Below are positions 38,051-46,034 of a stretch of 64,000 bases of DNA, piece by piece. The translations under genes and the position numbers were made by a program. The first letter of the stretch is position 1, and the number at the start of each line of letters is the position of its first letter. The notes beneath the pieces are model-generated. The model saw nothing but the letters and a program-made list of their open reading frames with translations. It did no database searches and was not told where the DNA came from. The stretch is from Actinokineospora sp. NBRC 105648 (GTDB lineage: Bacteria; Actinomycetota; Actinomycetes; Mycobacteriales; Pseudonocardiaceae): the NCBI RefSeq assembly GCF_030269645.1, contig NZ_BSTR01000025.1:51205-115204 (forward strand). Reading direction: 5' to 3'.

Positions 38051-39106
38051 ATGTCACCGGTGACCTCGGAAAAGCCGGATTCCGACGCCACCGCCGGGCC
38101 GGATTCCGCAGCCTTGCGCGAGAGCGACCTGGCCCTGATCGAGGCGCTCCAGGTCGACCCGCGCGCGCCGTGGACGCGGATCGCCTCGGCCGTCGGCATC
38201 GACGCGACCACCGCCGCCCGCCGCTGGGCGCGGATCAGCTCACTCGGCCTGGCCTGGCTGACCGCCTACCCGACCGTGCCCGCCACCGTCGTCGGCTACC
38301 TCGACCTGGCCTGCCGCCCCGACATCCTGACCGCGGTCGCCGACGAGCTGTGCAGGCACCCGAGCGTGTTCAGCGTCGAGTGCACCACCGGCCAGCACCA
38401 GCTGCGGCTGAGCCTGATCGCCAACGACCTCGCCGCGCTCGACGACCTGGTCAGCACCACCCTCGGCCGCCTGCCCGGGATCACCGCCACGCACTTGGCG
38501 ATCGCGACCCGCCTCTACCGCGAGGGCAGCGGGTGGCTGGTGCACGCGCTCACCCCGCAGCAGCGCACCGCCCTGCGAGCCTGCCCCGCCGCGCCGCGAC
38601 CGGCCACCGCCGCGAGGTGGGAAGGCGCGGAGGCCGCCGCCCTGGTCCGCTCCCTCAACGCCGACGCCCGGCGCAGCTACGCCGACCTCGCCCGCGACTG
38701 CGGGATGAGCGAGTCGGCCGTGCGCCGCCGGGTCAACCGGTTGGCCACCACGCACGAGCTGCTGTTCCGCTGCGACATCGCGAACGGTCTCGCGGGCTGG
38801 CCGGTGATCGCGACCTACTACGCCAACGTCCGCTCCGACCTGATGGACCAGACCGGTCGCGCGCTGGCGGCGCTGCCCGACACCCGGCTGTGCGTCGCGG
38901 TCGCGGGCGACCACAACCTGATCATCAGCGCCTGGCTGCCCAACCCGGCGGGCTGCGCCGACTTCGAGGCCCGGATGGCGGCCTGCCAACCGCTGCTGGA
39001 GATCACGAACCGGAGCATCAGCACCCGCACCCGCAAGCGGATGGGCAGGCTGCTGGGGCCCCAGGGTGTCTCAATAGGACACATTCCGATCACCTCGGCG
39101 GCGTGA
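38051..39106 (+). CDS. Duplicated Lrp/AsnC-family transcriptional regulator
   Basis: A 351-residue regulator that contains two copies of the Lrp/AsnC unit. First half: winged helix near 25-75 (ALIEALQVDPRAPWTRIASAVG) and a ligand-binding half near 85-160. Second half: another helix-turn-helix near 190-240 (SLNADARRSYADLARDCGMSESAVRRRVNRL) and another sensing domain near 245-330. Standard Lrp proteins are about 150 residues, so this is an internal duplication or fusion, as known for some actinomycete homologues. The target is unknown; the gene stands alone between divergent and convergent neighbours. Confidence 0.9.
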   Translation: MSPVTSEKPDSDATAGPDSAALRESDLALIEALQVDPRAPWTRIASAVGIDATTAARRWARISSLGLAWLTAYPTVPATVVGYLDLACRPDILTAVADELCRHPSVFSVECTTGQHQLRLSLIANDLAALDDLVSTTLGRLPGITATHLAIATRLYREGSGWLVHALTPQQRTALRACPAAPRPATAARWEGAEAAALVRSLNADARRSYADLARDCGMSESAVRRRVNRLATTHELLFRCDIANGLAGWPVIATYYANVRSDLMDQTGRALAALPDTRLCVAVAGDHNLIISAWLPNPAGCADFEARMAACQPLLEITNRSISTRTRKRMGRLLGPQGVSIGHIPITSAA

Positions 39107-39126
39107 CCCGGGCGGACGCACCGGGA

Positions 39127-39690
39127 TCAGCTCTTCGCGCGCCAGCCCGCGGGCGGGTCCTCACCGACGCGCCCGTCGACCGCCTCGCGGAGCAGGTCCG
39201 CGTGGCCGGTGTGCCTGCCGTACTCCTCGACCAGGTCGCAGACGAGCCTGCGCAGACTGGCGTGGCGACCGTCGGGGCCGGACACGTGGACGAGCTGGTC
39301 GAGCCCGCCGTCGGCCAGCGCGGTGGTCAGCCGGACGTGCGAGCGGTGCACGGCGGCGTCCCAGAGGGCGTAGAGCTGCTCGGGGGTGTCGTCGGCCGCG
39401 GAGGTGAACGGCCACTCGGGGTGGGCGTCCCAGTCCACGCTCGCCCACGGTTCCCCGGGCGACCCGCCGCGCATCTTGACGGTGAACATGTAGTCCTCGA
39501 CGAACGCGAGGTGCTTGAGCAACGCGCCCAAGGTCAGCGCGGAGGCGCCGACGCGGACCGACAGCCCGGCCGCGTCGAGGTCGTCGGCCTTCCAGCGGAA
39601 GGTCGTGCGCAACCGGTCGAGCGCGCCGACGAGGTGCTCGATCTCCGTGCCCGCGAAGGGCGGCTCCCACGGGTAGTCACTCTCACTCAT
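39127..39690 (-). CDS. DinB-like (DUF664) four-helix protein
   Basis: A 187-residue protein with the DinB/DUF664 pattern: HLAFVEDYM in the first half, and EEYGRHTGHADLLREAVDG near the C-terminus. These helices carry the three His that usually bind a metal ion. ATG 39690 (MSESDYPWEPP) is preferred over GTG 39699. Family members are putative metal-dependent hydrolases or thiol transferases acting on low-molecular-weight thiols. Convergent with the AsnC-type regulator gene. Confidence 0.88.
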   Translation of the reverse strand: MSESDYPWEPPFAGTEIEHLVGALDRLRTTFRWKADDLDAAGLSVRVGASALTLGALLKHLAFVEDYMFTVKMRGGSPGEPWASVDWDAHPEWPFTSAADDTPEQLYALWDAAVHRSHVRLTTALADGGLDQLVHVSGPDGRHASLRRLVCDLVEEYGRHTGHADLLREAVDGRVGEDPPAGWRAKS

Positions 39691-39731
39691 GGCCGTCACC
39701 GTAACCTCGACCCCCGACAGCCGCAGGGAAG

Positions 39732-39771
39732 GCGGTCGTCCGGGGCACCGCGCGATACCCCGGACGACCGC
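39732..39771. terminator. Hairpin terminator downstream of the secreted-protein gene
   Basis: Perfect 14-bp stem, GCGGTCGTCCGGGG at 39732-39745 and its complement at 39758-39771, loop 12 nt. It lies after the gene that ends at 39835 (minus strand) and before the DinB gene. Confidence 0.8.
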
Positions 39772-39834
39772 TTCAGCACAGTGCCGTCGGCTTCAGCACG
39801 GTGCCGTCACGAACATGGCGTCGAGACCGTCGCG

Positions 39835-40401
39835 TCAGAGGCACTCGAGAACGGCGTCGTCGAGTCGGACGAACCGGCCCGCGCCGGTGCTGTTGCCGTA
39901 GATCGCCTGGACGTAGACAGTCGGGACACCGGTGAGGTCGACGCCGGAGGTGACGATCTTCTGGTAGCCGGCACTGCTCAGCCACGGAGCGGTGCTGGTC
40001 AGGATCCGCCAGCCGTTGGGGTCCCACACCTGGAGTTCGACCTGGGCGCCCTGGTCGACCGGCCGGGCCCAGACGCGCGCCCGGCAGTTGTGGCGGTTCG
40101 GCCAGGAGTCGACCGAGACCCGCAGGCGCTCCGCGGCCCAACCGTGGGCGGCGTAGAGCCACCCGTTGTTGGCCCCGTTGTGGGCGAAGCCGAGGCCGTA
40201 GTTGACGTCGGTGGCGCCGTCACCGCTGGTGAACCGCTCCCAGCGGATCCACGGGTCCCCCTCGAAACCGTCGGAGTCGCCCGCGTACCGGGCCATCGCC
40301 GCATGCTCGCCCGACACCGGCGCGGCCACAGCGGCCGTCCCGGTGGTCAGCGCCGCGGCACTCGTGCGGTGGTTGCCCCGCCCACTGACCGTCGCGCACA
40401 C
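39835..40401 (-). CDS. Probable secreted protein with a beta-sandwich-like domain
   Basis: Start uncertain. From GTG 40401 the product has 188 residues, with a short Ala/Thr-rich stretch that could be a signal peptide ending near VSGEHA. The mature part contains GDPWIRWERF, YGLGFAHNGANNGWLYA, CRARVWARP and, at the end, FVRLDDAVLECL, which reads like a jelly-roll or galactose-binding type fold with two Cys. I cannot assign a family. It is followed by a clear terminator and has no operon partner. Confidence 0.6.
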   Translation of the reverse strand: MCATVSGRGNHRTSAAALTTGTAAVAAPVSGEHAAMARYAGDSDGFEGDPWIRWERFTSGDGATDVNYGLGFAHNGANNGWLYAAHGWAAERLRVSVDSWPNRHNCRARVWARPVDQGAQVELQVWDPNGWRILTSTAPWLSSAGYQKIVTSGVDLTGVPTVYVQAIYGNSTGAGRFVRLDDAVLECL

Positions 40402-40742
40402 GGAAGTGCTCGGCCATCCCCGAATCCGGGTGGTTCGCGCTCCGATCGGGTGATGCCGACCGTCGCGCACCGGCGGGCACCGGCGGGCACCGGCGGGCAC
40501 AAACGGCTACCGGCCCGCTCGAGTCCGGGTCCAGGGTAGTCCAGTGTGGACAGACACGTGACACACCGGACGAAAGTGTCGGAAACGTACTCCAACACCA
40601 CGGGCACCAAAGCAGACGAACGCCCCGCCCGATTCCGCGCTCTACTCCACGCGAGCGATTTGGCGACAAGAACCCTTGCGCCGTGGGGGAAAGTGCCACA
40701 ATCGGATCGTCCTCGCCACGAGTTGGGGAAGGGGAGTTCCTG
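40402..40742. other. Intergenic region upstream of the universal stress protein gene
   Basis: 341 bp between divergent genes. It starts with a short tandem repeat, GGGCACCGGC repeated about three times at 40469-40497. The rest should hold the two promoters. I see no clear operator. Confidence 0.4.
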
Positions 40743-41549
40743 ATGACCTCGACGATGGAACGGCCGACCGCGGTCACGGTCGGGTACAACGGCTCGGCCT
40801 TCGCGCACCGGGCCGCCCACTGGTCCGCGCACTACGCGCGCCTCGGTGTCGGTGGCGTCCGGTTGGTCCAAGCCTACGAGTACAACATGCTCGACGCGCT
40901 GGTCAGCGAGCGCATCGTGCGGTGCGCCCGGGACGAGCTCGCCCGGGAGGCGGGCAAGCTGCGGCACGACTTCCCCGACCTGGCCATCGACACCGTGCTC
41001 AAGTACGGGCACCCCGGCGACGTGCTCGCCGAGGCGACCGCGGACATGAGCGTCCTGGTGGTCGGCGCGGGCGGCGGCGGGCTGACGCACGGGGTGTTCG
41101 GCTCGGAGGTGGGCAGACTCGTCCGCCGCGTGCCGCACACGGTGGTCGTGGTCCGCGGCGCGGAGAAGAGGGCGGACCAGTCGCCGGTAGTCCTTGGCGT
41201 GCACGACCCAGCGGACGACTCCGCCGCGATCCAGTTCGGGTTCGACTTCGCGGCCCGAGCGGGCGTGGCACTGAACGTCGTGCACACCCACCCGCGCGGG
41301 GTGGCCGACTCGACCGACCTGGCCGCCCTGGACCAGTGGCGCACCAGGTACCCGAACGTCCGCGTCACCGTCGAGTCAGTCGTCGGGGACGCCGCGCGCA
41401 CCCTGGTGGAGCGGTCCACCCACGCCCGGCTGCTGGTCATCGGCTACCACGGCCACAGCACCCTGCACCACACCCTGCGCCGCTCGGTCAGCCGAGCCGC
41501 CACCCAACACGCCGCCTGCCCGGTGGCGATCACCACCACCCCGGGCTGA
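40743..41549 (+). CDS. Universal stress protein with two UspA domains
   Basis: A 268-residue tandem UspA protein. The first domain (about 10-140) ends in GAGGGGLTHGVFGSEVG and HTVVVV, close to the ATP-binding pattern GxxG-x9-G(S/T); the second (148-267) has VIGYHGHSTLHH and ACPVAI, where the pattern is weaker. ATG 40743 follows GGGGAAGGGGA. Two-domain Usp proteins of this kind are common in actinomycetes and respond to hypoxia, redox or starvation. Monocistronic, convergent with the E1 gene. Confidence 0.92.
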   Translation: MTSTMERPTAVTVGYNGSAFAHRAAHWSAHYARLGVGGVRLVQAYEYNMLDALVSERIVRCARDELAREAGKLRHDFPDLAIDTVLKYGHPGDVLAEATADMSVLVVGAGGGGLTHGVFGSEVGRLVRRVPHTVVVVRGAEKRADQSPVVLGVHDPADDSAAIQFGFDFAARAGVALNVVHTHPRGVADSTDLAALDQWRTRYPNVRVTVESVVGDAARTLVERSTHARLLVIGYHGHSTLHHTLRRSVSRAATQHAACPVAITTTPG

Positions 41550-41574
41550 GTCCGGGCACGAGGTCCGGGACACC

Positions 41575-42759
41575 TCAGGCGCGGAAGTCGGAGGTGTCCA
41601 GGTCCGCGGTCGGTTCGACCCCCTCCACCGCAGGCGTCCCGCAGGCCGGGCAGTGGATGTCGCGCGGGAGGTCGATGCCGTACCAGCGCAGGACGCTCAT
41701 CGTGTCGACGCCGGTGGCCATGGGGGGCAGGGCGGCGTAGTCGGTCTCGGCCTCGCGGCGGTTCAGCCATAGGTAAAGCGGTGCCACCAGGTCCTCGTTG
41801 AGGGACGCCAGAGTCGTGGCCGTCCCCGCGAGGAGTTCCTGCGTCGTCAGCTTGGCCATCATCAGCGCGATCGGGGCGATGTCGGCGGCCAGGCCGGGCT
41901 CGACGGCCACCGGGCGGTCGCTGTAGGCGATGCGGTGGGCCTGTTCCGCCGAGGCGATCTCGCGGTCGTTGGCCATCGCGGGCACCGCGCTGACGAAACA
42001 CTGGTAGCACGGCGTGAGTCCGGGTAGGTAGCGCAGCACCTGGCCGCCGTACGCGCGGCGGAAGACGCCCGCGAAAAGCGCGGGGAGGCCCGCCAGCACG
42101 CAGAGCCGGTTGACCAGCAGCCTGCTCTCGCGGTTGTCCGTGGCGCACACGACCACGTCGACGCCCGCGGCCTTGATCGCCGCGGTGAGCTCGTCCACGG
42201 TCTCGCTGCTGATGCGCAGGTCCAGCGTGGTCACCTCGGCGTCGGGGTTGCGGTCGAGGATGAGTTCGCGCACGGCGTTGGTCTTGAGCCTGCCCACGTC
42301 CGCGAGCCCGCACTCGTGCCTGCACACGTTGCCCACCTCCAGCCGGTCGTGGTCGACCAGCAGGAACCGGCCCACACCGCTGCGGGCGAGTTCGCGCACC
42401 ACGACGCTGCCGCCAGAACCCAGCCCCAGCACGGCGACCGCCCGGTCTCGCAGGATGTCGGTCTCGAAGACGCCGCGCACGCGGTCGAAGACGTCGGCGT
42501 GTTCCGGGATGACGGTGACCGGCAGCGGCCGCAAGGACTCGTCCAGGCAGACGACGTCCGCGCCGTCGACCACGCAGTGCACCCTGGCGCCCGCCACCGG
42601 CTCGTCCGGCGTCGTACGCAGGACCACCGCGCCGTCTCCCGGTGCGGCGTGGACGCGCAGCACCTCACCACCGTCCACTTCGGTCACCCGTGCGCGGTCG
42701 ACCGCGCCAGCGGCCACCATCCGGACCACCGCCGCCTCGAAGACCACGTGGGCGCTCAC
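41575..42759 (-). CDS. ThiF/MoeB-type E1-like adenylating enzyme
   Basis: A 394-residue protein with a central E1 adenylation fold: GLGSGG nucleotide loop near residue 112, VDHDRLEVGNVCRHE with the Asp, Asn and Arg of the active site, and CATDNRESR, the usual crossover region. Four Cys in two pairs, CYQC near 252 and CPAC near 369, match the structural zinc site of ThiF/MoeB. About 100 N-terminal residues have no obvious match. The GTG start overlaps the stop of the 64-residue gene by 4 bp. It is the last gene of a cassette with E2 and JAB proteins, so it should activate a C-terminal glycine of a modifier. No rhodanese or fused E2 domain is present. Confidence 0.92.
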   Translation of the reverse strand: MSAHVVFEAAVVRMVAAGAVDRARVTEVDGGEVLRVHAAPGDGAVVLRTTPDEPVAGARVHCVVDGADVVCLDESLRPLPVTVIPEHADVFDRVRGVFETDILRDRAVAVLGLGSGGSVVVRELARSGVGRFLLVDHDRLEVGNVCRHECGLADVGRLKTNAVRELILDRNPDAEVTTLDLRISSETVDELTAAIKAAGVDVVVCATDNRESRLLVNRLCVLAGLPALFAGVFRRAYGGQVLRYLPGLTPCYQCFVSAVPAMANDREIASAEQAHRIAYSDRPVAVEPGLAADIAPIALMMAKLTTQELLAGTATTLASLNEDLVAPLYLWLNRREAETDYAALPPMATGVDTMSVLRWYGIDLPRDIHCPACGTPAVEGVEPTADLDTSDFRA

Positions 42760-42950
42760 CCGAGACCGCCGCGGAACGAGCGCATGTCCTCGACGGTGAT
42801 CTCGGCGACGTCGCCCGCGCTGACCTTGTCGGCGGAGACCAGTTCGAACTTGCCGGTCTGCGGGTTGAGCACCATCTTCTTGCCCTGACCGCCCTTGCCC
42901 TTCGCGGTGCGGTCGAGGAAGTCGCGGATCGCGTCGTGGCCGTCGGTCAT
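42756..42950 (-). CDS. 64-residue protein ending RGG-LG, candidate modifier of the E1-E2 cassette
   Basis: A very short protein: N-terminal helix (DAIRDFLDRTAKG), a Lys/Gly linker (KGKGGQGKK), then MVLNPQTGKFELV and the tail DMRSFRGGLG. The ending Arg-Gly-Gly followed by two residues is what a ubiquitin-like precursor looks like before a JAB peptidase trims it, but the protein is smaller than a normal beta-grasp fold of about 75 residues, and I cannot show homology. It has a clear GGGAG ribosome site eight bases before ATG 42950 and a 4-bp overlap with the E1 gene, so it is a real gene. Alternatives: an adaptor for E1 or E2. It is not Pup, which ends GGQ or GGE. Confidence 0.7.
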   Translation of the reverse strand: MTDGHDAIRDFLDRTAKGKGGQGKKMVLNPQTGKFELVSADKVSAGDVAEITVEDMRSFRGGLG

Positions 42951-42963
42951 GGCTGTCTCCCTT

Positions 42964-43404
42964 TCACAGCAGGAAATCCTTGATGGGCCTGCCGTCGTCG
43001 AGGTGGCACTCGTAGGCGGTGGTCCACAGCATCGCCTTGCGCAGCACCTTGACCACCGAGAAGGCCGCGCTCCAGTCCTCCGGGCGCACGATGCAGATCT
43101 TCGCCCAGCCCGGCCGGTCGGTCTGCCAGGTGTGCATCGCGTGGCTGTTGCCCCACTGCTCGATCGGCCGGTCCCAGCCGCGCAGCGGGCTCGGGTAGGT
43201 CACGTAGGTGTCCGGGATGGCGTCCGGGTAGCCCGGTGGCAGGTTCACCCGGATCTGGTACCGGCGGTCGGAGTTGCTGGTCCACCAACCGGACACGTAG
43301 GTGTCGACCTGCGGGCTGTGGAAGGTGAAGTCGGGCAGCAACCTGCGCAGCGACTGCTGCTCCTGGGCCAGCCTCAGCTGCTGGTACGGCTTCCACACGG
43401 GCAT
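42964..43404 (-). CDS. E2-like ubiquitin-conjugating-fold protein
   Basis: A 146-residue protein with a UBC-type layout: N-terminal helix (LRLAQEQQSLRRLLPDF), beta meander ending NLPPGYPDAIPDTYVTYP, then SHAMHTW and AKICIVRPEDW, where Cys 104 is at the place of the E2 active-site Cys followed by a Trp, and C-terminal helices. This matches the compact prokaryotic E2 families. Its ATG overlaps the JAB stop (TGATG), and the 64-residue gene starts 13 bp after it. It should take the activated modifier from the E1 encoded two genes downstream. Confidence 0.8.
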   Translation of the reverse strand: MPVWKPYQQLRLAQEQQSLRRLLPDFTFHSPQVDTYVSGWWTSNSDRRYQIRVNLPPGYPDAIPDTYVTYPSPLRGWDRPIEQWGNSHAMHTWQTDRPGWAKICIVRPEDWSAAFSVVKVLRKAMLWTTAYECHLDDGRPIKDFLL

Positions 43405-44444
43405 CACCTTCCCCGTCGCACGGGTGGTTGGAGGGTGGCCAGGACGTGGCCGACCCGGGACGCCACCTCGACCCCGGCGGCTCGTTCGGCGGGGGTGACC
43501 AGCTCCCGGGGCGCGACGTCGGGCCCGGCGCGGAACCGGTGGCTGACCACCACCGGGCCGCCGGCCCACCCCAGCTCGAGGACGTGCTGCTCGCCCCGGG
43601 CCGCCAGGGTGAGCTGCAACAGCATCCCGTCCGCGGTCGGCTGGATCTCACAGCGCACGGCGGCCGAGGCGGTGCGCAGCGCGGGCTGCACGTGCTCGGT
43701 CACGTACTCGGTGAGGTCCGCGATGGCGAAGTCGGACCGTCCGGCGTCCTCCGGGTTCTCGGTGAGCCTGGGCTGGTCCCGCGCCGCCCGGCCGCGCCCG
43801 GTCAACACCGCCAGCGCTCTGGCCGAGATCCTGGTCGGCGGCCCGTCAGCGTCCGGGGAGGTAGCCAGTTCGAACCGGACGTGCTCCCCCGCGCCCTGGA
43901 CGGACAGCGGCCCGACGAACGGCGGGTCGTCCGCGAGCAGGGCCTCCCGCACGGGGCTCACCCCGGGGAGCACGACGATGCCGGTGGCCGCCCGGCGCCC
44001 CGCGGCCGCGTCGAGGTGGAGGTAGGGCTTCACCACGACCGGCCCGTCGCGGTCCCGCCCGGACGGGCCGAAGTAGGTCAGCAGGTCGCAGAACCGGGTC
44101 CGGCCGGTGCGGCGGGCGAACCGCAGGGTGCGGTTGAGGTCGCCACCGCTGAGCTCGGTCAGGCCCAAGTGGTGGTGGGAGTGCCAGAGCCCGACCGCCT
44201 GCACGCCGAACCGCTCCACCAGCGACTCCTCCACCGCGCGGTGGGTGGCCGGGTCCTGCTCGAAGTGGGTCGCCGCGCGCACCGCGCGCGGGCCCGGGCC
44301 GATAGCCAGGAACACGGTGAGGTTGCCACCGTCGGTCCAGAGGCCGAAGAGGCTGCCGCCGGTCTCGATCGACCGGTGGGCGTCGGTCTCGCCGATGACC
44401 TGGGCGAGCTCGGACTCGAAGACGCGGACCACGGCCCGGCTCAT
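43404..44444 (-). CDS. JAB/MPN-family metalloprotease with a C-terminal extension
   Basis: A 346-residue protein. Residues 1-165 are a JAB domain: the Glu in ETGGSLFG near 28, then HSHHHLGLTELSGGD near 88-102 with the two zinc His and the Asp. All metal and catalytic positions appear intact. JAB enzymes in bacterial E1/E2 operons cleave the modifier precursor or remove it from targets. The second half (170-346) has no match that I recognise and is not seen in minimal JAB proteins. The start ATG 44444 overlaps the upstream stop (ATGA) and its own stop overlaps the E2 start. Confidence 0.88.
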   Translation of the reverse strand: MSRAVVRVFESELAQVIGETDAHRSIETGGSLFGLWTDGGNLTVFLAIGPGPRAVRAATHFEQDPATHRAVEESLVERFGVQAVGLWHSHHHLGLTELSGGDLNRTLRFARRTGRTRFCDLLTYFGPSGRDRDGPVVVKPYLHLDAAAGRRAATGIVVLPGVSPVREALLADDPPFVGPLSVQGAGEHVRFELATSPDADGPPTRISARALAVLTGRGRAARDQPRLTENPEDAGRSDFAIADLTEYVTEHVQPALRTASAAVRCEIQPTADGMLLQLTLAARGEQHVLELGWAGGPVVVSHRFRAGPDVAPRELVTPAERAAGVEVASRVGHVLATLQPPVRRGR

Positions 44445-45505
44445 CGCAACGCCTCCACAACATCGGCCAGGGTGCACTCGGGCGACCAGTTCGCCGGGCT
44501 GATCCCGATGTCGACGCCGTCGACCCGGATGGCCAGCGGCGGCGCGGCCGGGTAGTCCGCGCCGAGGACGATGGCGACCTCGTGCTTGCCGGTCAGGAAC
44601 AGGCCGATGCCGCCGTCGATCAGCTCCGCGGTGACGTCGTAGCCGAGCGCGCTCAGCCGAGCCGCTTCCCGCTCGGCCACCGCCACCGGGCTGTCGGCGG
44701 GCGCGGTGGTGTGCGCGGCGGCCACGGCGGCGAGCAGGCCGGGCACCGCTCCGGTGGTGAGCTGCCAGTACGCGTCGACCACGGAGAGCAGGAACCACGC
44801 GGTGGTCGCGGCCACCACGTCCACCGGCGCGGCGGCCGGGAACTGGTCGAGATCGATGTGGTGCCAGCTCGGCAGGTGAGCGTCACGCAGGGCCGTCGAA
44901 CCCGAACCGTCCCGGCCGTATCTCGCGATGGCGTAGGGGATCCCGTCCTGACCGGCGACCGAACCGAACACAGTGGACAGATAGGCGTGCGCGGTCACCG
45001 TTCGCGCGCCCGCCACGAAGTAGACGATGACCGCGGGGCCCCGGTCGGCGAACTCCGCCTCGGCGACCACCCGCGCGCCCACGTCGCCGTCGATGAACCG
45101 CGGCGTGCCCCCGTCGCGCGAGAAGGCCCCGGTCGGCGCGGTGGCGTAGCCGCCGAACCCCGACTGACCGGCCAGGATCTCGACCACCCGGTCCGCCACG
45201 CCGTCGAGGTCGACCGGGCACCGCGGCGGCGCGGGCGAGACCAGCAGGATCGGCACCGCTGAGGTGGACAGCAGCTGCCCCAGCTTGCCGGGCACGCCCA
45301 GCGGGTAGGACTCCGACTGCCGGAACTCGAGATCGATCTCGCGCATTCGGCGAGCGGTTCGCACACTGCGCTCTTGTGCTTCGGCATCGAACTGGTTTCG
45401 CAGGTGCTCGATCCGCACGGCGTTGCGGCCCTCGACCCAGGAGGTGACGGCCTGCGGCACCGCGGAGAACAACCCGGTGAGAAAGGAACCCAGAAGCTCC
45501 AGCAT
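44441..45505 (-). CDS. Membrane-associated protein with a Cys-less E2-like (UEV/RWD-type) C-terminus
   Basis: First gene of the cassette; 354 residues from ATG 45505. The N-terminus is a hydrophobic helix (MLELLGSFLTGLFSAVPQAV) followed by a charged coiled-coil region (about 30-70), so it may bind a membrane. The middle is a globular domain of unknown family. The last about 75 residues contain ADYPAAPPLAIRVDG, then DIGISPANWSPECTLADVVEAL, which mirrors the E2 pattern YP..PP, IC, W.P..TL..V..L with Gly where the catalytic Cys should be. I infer an inactive E2-like partner or scaffold. A longer start at 45568 lacks a ribosome site. Confidence 0.7.
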   Translation of the reverse strand: MLELLGSFLTGLFSAVPQAVTSWVEGRNAVRIEHLRNQFDAEAQERSVRTARRMREIDLEFRQSESYPLGVPGKLGQLLSTSAVPILLVSPAPPRCPVDLDGVADRVVEILAGQSGFGGYATAPTGAFSRDGGTPRFIDGDVGARVVAEAEFADRGPAVIVYFVAGARTVTAHAYLSTVFGSVAGQDGIPYAIARYGRDGSGSTALRDAHLPSWHHIDLDQFPAAAPVDVVAATTAWFLLSVVDAYWQLTTGAVPGLLAAVAAAHTTAPADSPVAVAEREAARLSALGYDVTAELIDGGIGLFLTGKHEVAIVLGADYPAAPPLAIRVDGVDIGISPANWSPECTLADVVEALR

Positions 45506-45895
45506 CAACCATCCCAGGGCCGGTGACGGTGGGGACGACTGTGGTATCGCCTGGCCAGGGCGCCGCATTATGATCCGAATGGGTGATGTGACGTCGAAAT
45601 TCGGCGAGCGGTCGAGAATTCACGGAGAATGGCGACGGTGCGCTGAGCACCTTCATTGGATATTGTTTCACATCACGGCGACGGATGATCCGATTGATCG
45701 GCGATGAGCGGCAGCGCGCTCGCCTGATCCGATTCCGGTCGCCGAGTGCGTAGGTGATGTTCGACGATCGGAATGCTCGGCCGACTCTGTTGCCAGGCGC
45801 GTGGGCACGGCGGCCCTGCGGCGCGTTCACACCCGCACCCGTTGCGGCACAGGGCATCTGGCGCGTTGCCGGCAACCACCGCGGTCCCCGGGCTA

Positions 45896-45924
45896 TTGAC
45901 AGCCCCGGTGACCTGGACTTCAAT
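45896..45924 (+). promoter_or_regulatory. Sigma70-type promoter of the chitinase gene
   Basis: TTGACA at 45896-45901 and TTCAAT at 45919-45924, spaced 17 bp. Transcription would start near 45931, about 105 bp before the chitinase start codon and right at the edge of the DasR-type palindrome. Confidence 0.6.
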
Positions 45925-45931
45925 CGCCATA

Positions 45932-45943
45932 TGGTCCAGACCA
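45932..45943. promoter_or_regulatory. DasR-responsive element (dre) of the chitinase gene
   Basis: TGGTCCAGACCA, a palindrome with one substitution from the DasR site core TGGTCTAGACCA. DasR is the actinomycete repressor of chitin and N-acetylglucosamine use. It overlaps the predicted transcription start, so repression in the absence of aminosugar signals is likely. Confidence 0.8.
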
Positions 45944-46034
45944 ATTCCGCTCGGTCTCGGCGGGTGGGCGTGGACCGGCACCCGCGGCCCGCGCCCGGGT
46001 CGTCTTCGCTGTCCCCACCGCACCGGGAGGTCAT

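Larger units (their letters stand above)
45506..46034. other. Intergenic region between the E1-E2-JAB cassette and the chitinase
   Basis: 529 bp between divergent transcription units. The right part contains the chitinase promoter and a DasR-type operator (listed separately). The left part is AT-richer (around 45570-45770) and should hold the promoter of the cassette; I see no known operator there and no RNA gene. Confidence 0.5.

Noticed and set aside
39127..39699. Frame 39161-39670 as a separate gene
   Set aside because: It overlaps the DinB-like gene in another frame and gives an Arg/Pro-rich product without motifs.
42756..42950. Pup (prokaryotic ubiquitin-like protein)
   Set aside because: The length matches, but the ending is GGLG rather than GGQ or GGE, the acidic helix is absent, and no PafA, Dop or proteasome gene is near.
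41575..45505. CBASS type II
   Set aside because: No cyclic-nucleotide synthase, no fused E1-E2 protein and no effector are visible in or next to the cassette.
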